Shown: one piece after another, positions 54,231 to 62,954 of the stretch | Layout of the letters: every line of letters starts with the position of its first letter | How positions within the stretch are numbered: position 1 is the stretch's first letter | DNA from: JANXXV01 sp038200305 | GTDB taxonomy: Bacteria > Acidobacteriota > Terriglobia > Bryobacterales > Bryobacteraceae | Reading direction: 5' to 3' | Length of the DNA: 64,000 bases | Assembly: GCA_038200305.1 (NCBI GenBank) | Contig: JBBPYD010000153.1 | Location: 1-64,000 of the forward strand | The notes under the pieces: generated by a model | What the model was told of the DNA's origin: nothing | Databases searched by the model: none | Seen by the model: only the letters and a program-made list of their open reading frames with translations | Program-made: the position numbers and the translations under genes

Positions 54231-56664
54231 AAATAAACTCGCTCATATTGAACAACAGCAAACAGAGTCTCGGCAAAGAATTCCGCTTCAGGTAATCGAT
54301 CGCGCTTGTGCGTTCTTTAGGCGACGGCAGCCGGCCAAATGCGAGCAGCCAGCCGTTGTTAACCAAGGCTTCTGGATCATTGCCATTTTCTTTTTGAAGC
54401 CGGTTTGCAAACTTCTCAGCCTGGCCAAGGCTGAGCGGTCCGTTCATTAATGTGAGTGCCTGCGGCGCTACAGTCGACACGTCCCGGCGTGCGCAACTTG
54501 TCGCTGTATCGGGCGCATCGAACGTTTGCAGCATCGGCAGCGTCATCGACCGCTTCATTTGTAAGTAAATAGTGCGCCGGGTATATTCCGACGGATCGGG
54601 ATTCGCCGGCCACAAGTCTGGCATGCGCGCAGCTTGCAATTCTTCCTTGCTGAGCGGAGGAATAATTCCCATACCGCCCATCTTCAGATTGAGCGTACCC
54701 GCCACATCCAGGACGGTGTCCCGAATGGCATCCCCATCCAGGCGGCGGCGGTTCATACGGCCTAGCAAATGATTCTCCGGATCTTTCTCAAGACTACTCG
54801 CATCCGCGGTGCTCGATTGCCGGTACGCATTCGACAGCATGATAAGGCGGTGCATCTGCTTAATGCTGTATCCGCGTTGCACAAATTCAGTAGCCAGCCA
54901 GTCGAGAAGTTCGGGATGTGTGGGCGCATCGCCTTGCCGGCCGAAGTCGTTGGGCGTGGCCACGATGCCCGTGCCAAAGTGCCCCTGCCAAATGCGATTC
55001 ATCATTACACGGTTTACCAGCGGCTGATCCGGCGACGTAAGCCAAAGCGCCAAAGCTTTGCGGCGCTGTGGAACAAATAACACCCCGGCCGGCTCGTTGA
55101 TGGCCGGACCCGGATTCAGAGCCGGAGGAAATCCGGGCTCCACTTTCTCACCCTTGTTCTTATATTCGCCGCGATTCAGGATGTGCGTATCGGGAATCGT
55201 CTCCTGGTGCGCCAGAACATGCGCGGTGGCGTAATGGTTGGGAAGCCTGGTGTACAGTTCGCCGATCCGCTGCATCAGCGCCGCGCGTTCAGCCTGCTGT
55301 TCCGCCGATGGCATCTTGGGTGTAGGAGCGCTCGCGATCGTCTCTCCTGTTTCGACAGGTCCCGAACCATCTTTCTTTTCCGCGGAGATCTTCGCATCGG
55401 CATTCTGGGCCGCAGCGTTCCTGTTTCGCATCCCGCCACCGCGCTGCCGCGCCATCTGCTTCAGGCTCTCCACTTGAGAAATGAGCGGCATGGCACGCGT
55501 GTAAGTAAGAATGTCGAATTGACTAACCAGGGGGATCTCGCGCTCTTCGCTCCCGGCAAAAAATGCGGCGAAGCTGTAATAGTCGCGCTGCCGTATCGGA
55601 TCGAACTTGTGATCGTGGCAGCGCGCGCAGCCGAGGGTCAGCCCAAGGAAAGCCGCGCCCACTGTATCGACGGCATCCGCCTGCCATTCCGCCCGGTACT
55701 GGTCACCGTAGTACGTAAACTCGATCGGGAACGACCCAAGCGTGAAAAGACTGGTGCCAATGCGCCGGTTCACGTTCTCCTGTTTCTTTTTGGGCAGATG
55801 CAGCGTTCCTTCCAACTCCAAATTGCCCGGCCATATTTCGTCTGCCGCAATCTGTTCCTGAACGAAAGTGTTATAAGGCTTGTCCGCATTAAGAGAGCTA
55901 ATTACATAATCGCGATACCGCCACGCGGTCGGGAAGAAATGATCCGTTTCAAATCCTGACGTATCGGCGTAACGCACCAAATCCAGCCAGTACCGTCCCC
56001 ATCGTTCGCCATAGCGCGGCGACTCCAGCAGCCGGTCGATCAGCTTTTCATAGGCATTGTCCGATTTGTCGCTGAGGAACTCGTCCACTTCTTTCGGAGT
56101 GGGCGGCAGTCCATGAAGGTCGAAGTAGGCCCGCCGGACCAACGTGCGCCGGTCTGCCGCGGGAGCCGGGTGTAGCCCTTCCTTGTCGAGCTTTGCCAGG
56201 ATAAACGCATCGACCGGATTGCGCACCCAAGCCGGGTTCTTCACTGGCGGAACAAGAGGCCGCTCCGGCTTCTTAAAAGACCACCAGGCCGATTGCTGGA
56301 GAGCTTTTGCACTCGCATTCCATTTGGCGCCGCCATCAATCCATGCGCGCAGCGCTTCCACCTCGCTGGCCGGCAGAGGGGTCTTGCCCGGCGGCATCTG
56401 CAGATCGCCCTCGCGCTTTACGGCCTTAAAAAGCAGACTCTCCCCGGCTTTATGAGGAACAATAGCAGGTCCACGCGTCCCGCCCTTTAATAATGTTGCG
56501 GATTCCCGGACGTCTAGGCCGGACATCCTGGCATCGCCGTGGCAGCTTGCACACCTGGTGCTAAGGATCTTACGCGCGGACTCTTCGACGGATGTGGATT
56601 GGGCGAACAGCAAAGCCGGACCGATACCCGAAAACACGGCCAACCAAAGAGGTGAAGATCTCAT
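54220..56664 (-). CDS. planctomycete-type cytochrome c protein with DUF1549 and DUF1553 domains
   Basis: An 814-residue exported protein: signal 1-22, PSCyt1 heme motif CASCH (Cys38-His42), DUF1549 (about 145-360) with NPVDAFILAKLDKEGL and CARCHDHKFDPI, and DUF1553 (about 525-785) with LALWLTSPDQPLVNRVMMNR. The second CxxCH may also hold heme or metal. The partner is the downstream DUF1501 gene. The two probably act in periplasmic breakdown of complex substrates. Two GTTTC-N7-GAAAC palindromes lie upstream. Confidence 0.9.
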   Translation of the reverse strand: MRSSPLWLAVFSGIGPALLFAQSTSVEESARKILSTRCASCHGDARMSGLDVRESATLLKGGTRGPAIVPHKAGESLLFKAVKREGDLQMPPGKTPLPASEVEALRAWIDGGAKWNASAKALQQSAWWSFKKPERPLVPPVKNPAWVRNPVDAFILAKLDKEGLHPAPAADRRTLVRRAYFDLHGLPPTPKEVDEFLSDKSDNAYEKLIDRLLESPRYGERWGRYWLDLVRYADTSGFETDHFFPTAWRYRDYVISSLNADKPYNTFVQEQIAADEIWPGNLELEGTLHLPKKKQENVNRRIGTSLFTLGSFPIEFTYYGDQYRAEWQADAVDTVGAAFLGLTLGCARCHDHKFDPIRQRDYYSFAAFFAGSEEREIPLVSQFDILTYTRAMPLISQVESLKQMARQRGGGMRNRNAAAQNADAKISAEKKDGSGPVETGETIASAPTPKMPSAEQQAERAALMQRIGELYTRLPNHYATAHVLAHQETIPDTHILNRGEYKNKGEKVEPGFPPALNPGPAINEPAGVLFVPQRRKALALWLTSPDQPLVNRVMMNRIWQGHFGTGIVATPNDFGRQGDAPTHPELLDWLATEFVQRGYSIKQMHRLIMLSNAYRQSSTADASSLEKDPENHLLGRMNRRRLDGDAIRDTVLDVAGTLNLKMGGMGIIPPLSKEELQAARMPDLWPANPDPSEYTRRTIYLQMKRSMTLPMLQTFDAPDTATSCARRDVSTVAPQALTLMNGPLSLGQAEKFANRLQKENGNDPEALVNNGWLLAFGRLPSPKERTSAIDYLKRNSLPRLCLLLFNMSEFIYVD

Positions 56665-56758
56665 TGCTTCTCCGGGACGAGAGTTCTGTCATAAGGCAGA
56701 CAATTAATAATGAAAAAGTGGCGGACTGAATGTCAAACACGAATTCGTTTCACAATAA

Positions 56759-56777
56759 TGTTTCTTTGTGCGAAACG
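56759..56777. promoter_or_regulatory. operator-like inverted repeat TGTTTC-N7-GAAACG
   Basis: Same spacing and arms as the element at 12172. It lies 95 bases before the DUF1549/DUF1553 start. Confidence 0.45.
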
Positions 56778-56853
56778 CGCGGTAACGGGCCGGATCTCAC
56801 AACGAGGTTCTGCACTCACACGCAGTGGCGCACTTATACTTGCGGGTTAATTA

Positions 56854-56872
56854 CGTTTCGCTAGGCGAAACG
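56854..56872. promoter_or_regulatory. operator-like inverted repeat CGTTTC-N7-GAAACG
   Basis: A third copy with fuller symmetry (GTTTCGC-TAG-GCGAAAC). It lies in the region 56665-56891 between the SDR stop and the DUF1549/DUF1553 start. Confidence 0.5.
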
Positions 56873-56891
56873 GTAAGCGCATAGATTCGTT

Positions 56892-57650
56892 TTACCCGCG
56901 CCCTACAAGCGGCATCTTGGTGGCCATCAGTGTCATAAACTGTACGTTAGCCTCCAACGGCAGATTCGCAATGTAAAGCACCGCTTCGGCCACATGCCGT
57001 AAGTCCATTCGGGGTTCCGCCATCTTTCTACCATCGGCTTGCAAAACTCCAGAAGTGATCCGCTCCGTCATCTCAGTAGCCGCATTGCCGATATCGATCT
57101 GGCTGCAAGCAATGTCGTACTTACGACCGTCGAGTGAGAAGCACTTGGTCATCCCAGTGATCGCGTGTTTGGTTGAGGTGTAAGGGACATGGTTGGGCCG
57201 CGGAGCGGAGGCTGCAATGGAACCGTTGTTGATGATGCGTCCGCCACGCGGCTCCTGGTCCTTCATCAACCGGAACGCTGCCTGCGCACAGAGAAAGGCG
57301 CCCGTGAGATTGACGTTGACGATAGCGCTCCACGTCTCGAAAGGCAGATCTTCAATCGGGATGCCAGGCGCGTTCAGACCGGCATTATTGAAAAGCACAT
57401 CGAGACGGCCAAATGTTTCCTTTACTCTTGCGAAAAGCGCATTCACCGACTCCGGGCTGGCGACGTCGGCCGGAACTGCCAGCATCTTGCCACCGGACCC
57501 ATTGGCCATCGCGATGGTTTTTTCAAGTGGTTCCGCGCGTCTTCCCGCCACCACCACGGAATACCCCGCAGCTTGCAACGCCAACGAAGCCGCGCGGCCT
57601 ATACCGCTGCCGGCCCCGGTCACAAGCGCAATTCTGCCATTCATTCCCAT
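56892..57650 (-). CDS. short-chain dehydrogenase/reductase
   Basis: A 252-residue SDR of classical type: Rossmann TGAGSGIGRA (11-20), NNAG (near 88-91), and catalytic Tyr-x3-Lys in YTSTKHA. The Asn-Ser side is NNGSIAAS. It resembles alcohol or 3-ketoacyl reductases with broad substrate range. It is monocistronic; the 3' side leads into the operator region of the cytochrome gene. Confidence 0.9.
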   Translation of the reverse strand: MGMNGRIALVTGAGSGIGRAASLALQAAGYSVVVAGRRAEPLEKTIAMANGSGGKMLAVPADVASPESVNALFARVKETFGRLDVLFNNAGLNAPGIPIEDLPFETWSAIVNVNLTGAFLCAQAAFRLMKDQEPRGGRIINNGSIAASAPRPNHVPYTSTKHAITGMTKCFSLDGRKYDIACSQIDIGNAATEMTERITSGVLQADGRKMAEPRMDLRHVAEAVLYIANLPLEANVQFMTLMATKMPLVGRG

Positions 57651-57838
57651 TTTGTAACGTGTCCCCTGTCTATGCGGTTAAATCCGGAACCATTATTGTG
57701 CCAGACTGTATTCCTTAGTGACAAAATCCAGTGAGCAGGCTTGATTTTCCTCGATCCTAGCCTGACACTATCTGAGAGTTCGGCGCCCCCGATAAGGGCT
57801 TGCTTCAGTGGTTCGACTTCTTCTAAGAGGAGTATTGG

Positions 57839-58235
57839 ATGACCAGGTTAGCCAGTCCGTTCTGTAATTACAGCAGGTGGTGGATCTCAATTCTTCAACT
57901 CGGCCTGCTTCTGGCAGGCCGAGCCAACGCTCAAGATATCCGCGCTAAGCTGACAATCACTGTCACGGACCCCGCCGGTGCGTCTTTGCCGCCGCGGACA
58001 TCGAACTCCGCAACGTGAAGACGGCTGAAGTTTTTCCGGCCAAAAACGGATGGAAGCGGAGTGTATTCTTTTCTCTTCCTGCAACCGGGTACCTACACAA
58101 TGAAAGTCTCCGCGCCCGGATTAAATCCAGCGAACGCGACAATATTGTTCTTCAGTCTTTTCAGGCCAGTGGACTCGACATAAACTTGATATCGGCGGCG
58201 TGGCCGACAGCGTCACCGTAACCGCGGTTCCGCCC
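57839..58235 (+). pseudogene. 5' remnant of a TonB-receptor (Oar-type) gene
   Basis: After a Shine-Dalgarno AAGAGGAG, ATG 57839 begins a signal peptide (LLLAGRANAQD) and the carboxypeptidase-regulatory domain (LTITVTDPAGASL). The frame is lost at about 57990, after which its phrases ADIELRNVKTAEV, GSGVYSFLFLQPGTYTMKVS, LQSFQASGLDINL and DIGGVADSVTVTAVPP appear in changing frames. At least four indels are needed in 400 bases. Likeness stops at about 58235, exactly where csb2 ends on the other strand, so roughly 1,000 codons are missing. Confidence 0.8.
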
Positions 58236-59574
58236 GGTCCTGCTTCCGGTTGCGCCGAAAATCCGCCCAGCGAATGGGACGGCCACCCTTAGCAATCAAT
58301 TCGTGGATTGCCGTCACCCGAGCCGGCCTGGGTAGATTGTGATTGGCGCACTCGCGCGCGACCTCCGCCTGCAGCCACTCCCCAAAATCCCCACGACCTC
58401 GCCGGTGGTGGCGCGGCGGAACAAACGGAGTGGCGCTGGTGAAGATTTTCTTCTCTTTACTCCGGCCTCCGCCCCAATGCACGGGAATACACCGCACATC
58501 CGGTCTTCCGCCTCCCTGCCACAACGAACTGAACTCATCAAGCGCCTGACACTCCAATGGATCGAATCCTTCGCGGCAGTGTACCAGCAGATGGTCCAGC
58601 CGCCCACCTCCGTTGTAGTCCAGCGGAAGATAAAACGCATGCCGGTGATCCCGCAGCGGCTCTCCGCTCCGGTCCTTTCCGCTGAATTTGACCGAGACGT
58701 GTTGCGGTCCCCCAGCCAATCGCTTGTGAATGCCCATCAGTTTTGTGCGCACTCGTTCGGCCACTTCCAGCGTCTCTGTCACGTCGGGCGGCACTTTTGA
58801 ATCGAGTGCATACAGTACCGAACAAATTCGCGAATCTTTGCGCTGCCTGTTTACGCGAACCTCCGGCGCGAAAGAATTCACCGGCCGCAGGTAGTCTACG
58901 TACCGCATCGCTGGCGGGTGGCTCCAGCCCGCCCCCAAGATGACTTCGGTTCCGGTCGCGATGGCTTCCATCCAGGTTAGATGCTTCAGCGTTTTGCCGC
59001 GCCCGATAGCCGCTGGTTTGTAATCGTGTGGTGGTATCGCAGACGCAACCGGCACAATCTCCATCTCACAATTCACAGACTCCGCGGATTGCGTGAAGCA
59101 ATTCCACTCCACCCCGGATACGCCCCGCAACGTGCGTGCTTCGATCCACGATTCAGATCGCCCCAAATAGTTCAGCCTGGAAAGCAATTCATCCAGGTCG
59201 TCCAAGAAATCCGAATCGGGCGTCAGGTCCGGCCACCCCATCAACACGGTAGCGCGTGAAGAAAGCACGACAAACCCATCGAAAATCAGAGTCTTGCTCT
59301 GAAGATCCTGTTCGTTCTTGCTGAGGAACGATCGGGTATGCGAAACCGTCGCGGACGGCAGGCGATAGCGCGGCGCGGAGGTCCCGAGCATGCCCAGTAA
59401 TCGTTCCACACGCGACTCCTCCCATTCCGGGAGCTTGCGTTTCCAAACGTCATAAAGCGCGCGTATCAGTCGATAACCGGACGGAGGCCATTCTGGAATG
59501 CCCTCGTTCACATGCCGTCCCCAGGCGGTCGCATGATCGCGGCCCGCGGGAAACGCGAGTTCGATCAGTAGCAT
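58213..59574 (-). CDS. csb2: type I-G CRISPR-Cas protein Csb2 (Cas5-Cas6 fusion)
   Basis: The 453-residue protein matches Csb2/GSU0054: it starts MLLIELAFPAGRDHATAWGR, then PSGYRLIRALYDVWKRK, SHTRSFLSK, and in the second half GGRLDHLLVHCREGFD and IPVHWGG, ending RWADFRRNRK. In type I-G this protein joins Cas5 (5'-handle binding) and Cas6 (crRNA processing). It starts 10 bases after csb1 with GGGAGA as Shine-Dalgarno. The last seven or eight codons come from the antisense of the TonB remnant, so the natural C-terminus may have been replaced. Confidence 0.9.
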   Translation of the reverse strand: MLLIELAFPAGRDHATAWGRHVNEGIPEWPPSGYRLIRALYDVWKRKLPEWEESRVERLLGMLGTSAPRYRLPSATVSHTRSFLSKNEQDLQSKTLIFDGFVVLSSRATVLMGWPDLTPDSDFLDDLDELLSRLNYLGRSESWIEARTLRGVSGVEWNCFTQSAESVNCEMEIVPVASAIPPHDYKPAAIGRGKTLKHLTWMEAIATGTEVILGAGWSHPPAMRYVDYLRPVNSFAPEVRVNRQRKDSRICSVLYALDSKVPPDVTETLEVAERVRTKLMGIHKRLAGGPQHVSVKFSGKDRSGEPLRDHRHAFYLPLDYNGGGRLDHLLVHCREGFDPLECQALDEFSSLWQGGGRPDVRCIPVHWGGGRSKEKKIFTSATPFVPPRHHRRGRGDFGEWLQAEVARECANHNLPRPARVTAIHELIAKGGRPIRWADFRRNRKQDRAEPRLR

Positions 59575-59584
59575 GAGCGTCTCC

Positions 59585-60586
59585 CTAACCGTTCGCGGCT
59601 TGCGCTTCTTCTTTCTTATCGGCTTTCAAAACCACTGCCGTCTCCACAATGGTGACCGCGGGAGATGCAAACAGGCCATCCTCTGTACATTTCTTGATGC
59701 TCGCTTGCACCGCTGCCAGCAACTCCGGTTCTTCCGGCAGTATGAAACCGGATGGGGATTTCACCGCAAGATCGCGGGCGGGCTCAAAGTTGCACGCCGT
59801 GCGTAAACGGAGGCCGCTCGACAGGAACCGGCGCACCTTCAACAGCGACAATCCAATCAGCAACTCCTGAGCCGGCTCCGACAGACGAAAACCGGAAATC
59901 AACGCGAGATCCAGGTTGAAGTACGCCATGATGCACCCGGCGGTATATTCCACCCTGGGATACGGCACATTCCCGTAAACGTCCTTGTCGTAGTCCTTGG
60001 CGCGGATCTTACCGGTCGGATCGAGCGCATTGTTCTTCACGCCACCGGATACCGCTTCCAACACGTCGGCCGCTTCGATGAAGCCCGTGAGAGCCCGCGG
60101 AAGCCTCACCCGACCGTCTTCCAGGTTCGCCATGAACACGCCATGCACCAGCGCGTTCGGATCGAAATAGAAGAACGTCTCCGCGATCTTATCCCAGGCG
60201 ATCGGTTTTCCCTTTTCATATCCCGACTTCTTGAGAAATTCGCCTTGAAACTTCTTGTTACTGATGATGAACGGCGAGTTGATGCGGTGCGCTTCAATCA
60301 ACGAACTGGTTTCCGTCTCCGTGGCGCCCGTCAGCTTGGCTACGATATACGGCAGACCTTCCAAGTCCTTACCGAGCCGTGGGCCTTCCCCGTCCAAGCA
60401 TGTCTTTTCGAGTCTGTTGGCTACCGATTGAGCCGATTCCACAAGCAGCATTCGCTTGCCATCGTGCCGCCGGTAATCGGCCGCGCCGAGGTCGGCGAAG
60501 CCGGTCGGCTGAAAACGGTCGCCCTGAAGGGGCTTGAGTTCCTGTTCCAAAAGCAATCGAGGTGCGTTTATGAGTTGTTTAAACAT
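59585..60586 (-). CDS. csb1: type I-G CRISPR-Cas protein Csb1 (Cas7)
   Basis: The 333-residue protein is the Csb1/GSU0053 family, the backbone subunit that coats the crRNA in the type I-G Cascade. Typical phrases are GDRFQPTGFADLGAADYRR, LLVESAQSVANRLE, SPFIISNKKFQGEF, HGVFMANLEDGRVRLPRAL and LGAADYRRHDGK near the start. It overlaps the csx17 end by eight bases; the Shine-Dalgarno AAGGA sits eight bases from the ATG. Length is normal and no indel is seen. Confidence 0.92.
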   Translation of the reverse strand: MFKQLINAPRLLLEQELKPLQGDRFQPTGFADLGAADYRRHDGKRMLLVESAQSVANRLEKTCLDGEGPRLGKDLEGLPYIVAKLTGATETETSSLIEAHRINSPFIISNKKFQGEFLKKSGYEKGKPIAWDKIAETFFYFDPNALVHGVFMANLEDGRVRLPRALTGFIEAADVLEAVSGGVKNNALDPTGKIRAKDYDKDVYGNVPYPRVEYTAGCIMAYFNLDLALISGFRLSEPAQELLIGLSLLKVRRFLSSGLRLRTACNFEPARDLAVKSPSGFILPEEPELLAAVQASIKKCTEDGLFASPAVTIVETAVVLKADKKEEAQAANG

Positions 60587-62954
60587 GAGTTGTCATCCTT
60601 TTTGTCTGCGCCGCAACTTTGGGTTCTTGCTCGTGGAGGACCAGTCGCGATAAGGCCTCGATCGATGGAACTGTAATTGGAATTAGCAGACTGGCCGCGA
60701 GCCGTGTTCCATCCACGCTCCCGGAAAACCGCGCTTTCACGGGCGCTCTGCCGGAGACCCGCAGTCTGCGCATCGCCACTTCGCAGGCATCTCCGATCCG
60801 GTTTCCCGTGAGCAACGACAGAATCGCCGGTTCCGGGCGAGTCTCAGTCTCAACACCGGAATGAAACAGATGTTTCAGCACAGCATACTCTCTCGGGACG
60901 ATCGACTGCGAAGGCTCCGAACGCCAGGAAGAGTACAACTCCGGTTTCACTTGATCCAGCGCCTCCTTGTCATGCCATTCCACCAGCGTCAAACCGAAAA
61001 GCAGATCCTCGATTCGGGATTCATCAATCCCGTCATTCTCGAGGAACGAAACCGCATCTCCAGGTTGCGCGCGGACAGCGCCCCAAAGCGGCAACGATTC
61101 GCAATTGAGCCGCTCGCCATCCATCATCCGGCGCTTCAAGACGCTCACCATTCTCTGCGCCAAGTTGCTCCCGGTCCACGCCGTCTGCCCCGCTCCTATC
61201 GCCCACTTCCAGGGTTCTTTCGGATGAATGGGCGTCAGGTTTGCGCGGATGCTCCCCACGTCGCCGGAACGGAGAATGGACGCCAGGGAAACGGCGATCC
61301 GGAAATTGGGCGATCTATCGTTCGCCGCCAGCAGCCACCGGGTACTCAGTCCACCAAGAGGACTGTCCAGTTTTGGTTCCAGTTTGAGATCCCGCTGCGC
61401 GAAATATCGCTCCATGCGGCCAATCGCCGCCAGCACATTTTGGAGCCGGTCCTTTTCGCCGCGTAAGACGAATTCATAAACGCTCCCGTCGATCTGCCGC
61501 CGCAGTGAGCTGAACCGGGGCGGTGGAGCCTCCGATTTGAACCCGCGCGCGAACCGGTCGATTCGCGCTAGAACCCGATCAAGTTCTTCGAGCAGATCGA
61601 CGTCTACCCGTTCCCGTACTGGAAATCGACCCAATGGCAATGCGAGAAAACTGTCCCCACGCCGTTTAATAATGCTGTATCGCTGAAATGCGCCGATCCC
61701 CGCTGCGTTCCGAGAGAGACGGCTGCTTCGGCGAATTGCATCGCATCCTCGACAGGTTTACCGCCCCACTCCACCCGGCCTTCTCGCAACAGCGTACGCA
61801 CTTCTTCAAACCGGCTGGGCCGCTCCCAAACAGGCATCCAAATCTCGGCTCGCGCGGAAGCCTGGTCTCCTTCATCGGCAGACCCGTACCCCACGGGGCG
61901 CGAGCGCACCGTAAATGGACTGCAGGAAACGCCATGAGTGCCGATACCTTGGCGGCGGGCCGCGCCGCTGGCCCAGGCGACTGCCCCTTCCATGGCGAAC
62001 ACAAAATCCCAATGGTTGATGGGGCAGCTTGCCCCGATCCCAGGACCTTGGTTATAGCCCCCGGCGCGGCCAGGGTCGAGTTGGCCGACTGCCCCGATAG
62101 CCAACTCGGTAGTCGATTGGCCAAAGAGCGCATTGCCCAACAGGCTGTTTGTCGCAGGCTCCCCTGAAAGCAGCAATCCGGCGAGCCGCTCCATAAAGCA
62201 ATTCGTGTAATCGAGCCGGCCTTCGCTGCCTCCGGTGCCGAGCAGCGGCGGATACATTAGCTTCGTCGTGGTTCGTAACACAACCGCGCTATCGATCCAA
62301 TCCACCGAGCCGTCTCCCAGGCGATTGCGGCACGCCCGGACAATCTCATCTTTACCTCCCGTCCGGCGATTCTTCTTCGCCGCTGTGCGCAGTTTGGTCA
62401 ATGATTTATAAATGGGCCTGGCCGCTGTTTCAACCTCTTTCATGCTCAAGGAAAGCAGAGGCTGGATATCGATTCCGTTCTTGCCGGCCGCATTTTCCAG
62501 ATCCGCGAGGAGCTTCAACAGTTCGTCTTGCGCCTTGCCCGGTCTGGATGCCGTGGCGGCTCCCCGCACCTCGCGAAGGATCTGATCCACCGTCATCTCA
62601 CCCGCGCCAAGCTCCGGCCACGAGAAGATTTCCCTTGATCGTGCGTCCGTACTCCGCAAAGCGCGGCGAGTCGCTGCCGAGGATGGCGTCGATTCCATCC
62701 CGGCGGTCCCCTTCGCTAAATCCGCTCCCGCCATTCCACGGAGCAACGATCGGTGTAGGGCAGTACTCATCGAGGAAAAACCCGACCAGCCCATCTTCGT
62801 CGAACTTCGATTCCAGGCAGAACGCATTCCCTTCCCACCAGCCCCGCGCGCCGGGGTCGGCCTGTTCACTCACAAGACGCAAAACCGCCAGCGCCTTCAA
62901 GTACCCGGCCATGGGCTCGACCGTGCAGCCTTTGAGAATCAACCTGCTTTTCAC
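60579..62954 (-). pseudogene. csx17: type I-G large-subunit gene csx17 (cas8u2), split by two single-base frameshifts
   Basis: GTG 62954 overlaps the cas3 stop (GTGA) and starts KSRLILKGCTVEPMAGYLKA, the family N-terminus. Frame 1 runs to about 62633, where one extra base in a G-run moves it to EIFSWPELGAGEMTVDQIL. Frame 2 runs to about 61699, where one missing G in GGGG moves it to GIGAFQRYSIIKRRGDSFLA. Frame 3 ends at TAA 60579. Joined, 792 codons give a full-length Csx17, the target-recognition large subunit. As read, no complete protein is made. Confidence 0.88.

Noticed and set aside
58016..58018. TGA in the TonB remnant read as selenocysteine
   Set aside because: Flanking frameshifts and truncation show that the gene is dead, and no receptor of this kind is a known selenoprotein.
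57651..58213. Possible CRISPR array or leader downstream of csb2
   Set aside because: No repeated unit of 25-40 bases with spacers is present; the stretch is a decayed TonB-receptor 5' end.
60862..60877. Palindrome TGAAACA-GA-TGTTTCA resembling an IclR/KdgR box
   Set aside because: It lies deep inside the csx17 coding region and has the arms in the opposite order from the intergenic motif; coincidence is likelier.
61690..61705. Programmed -1 frameshift in csx17
   Set aside because: The site CAG CGG GGA does not allow good re-pairing in the P-site and no downstream pseudoknot is evident; a lost G is simpler.
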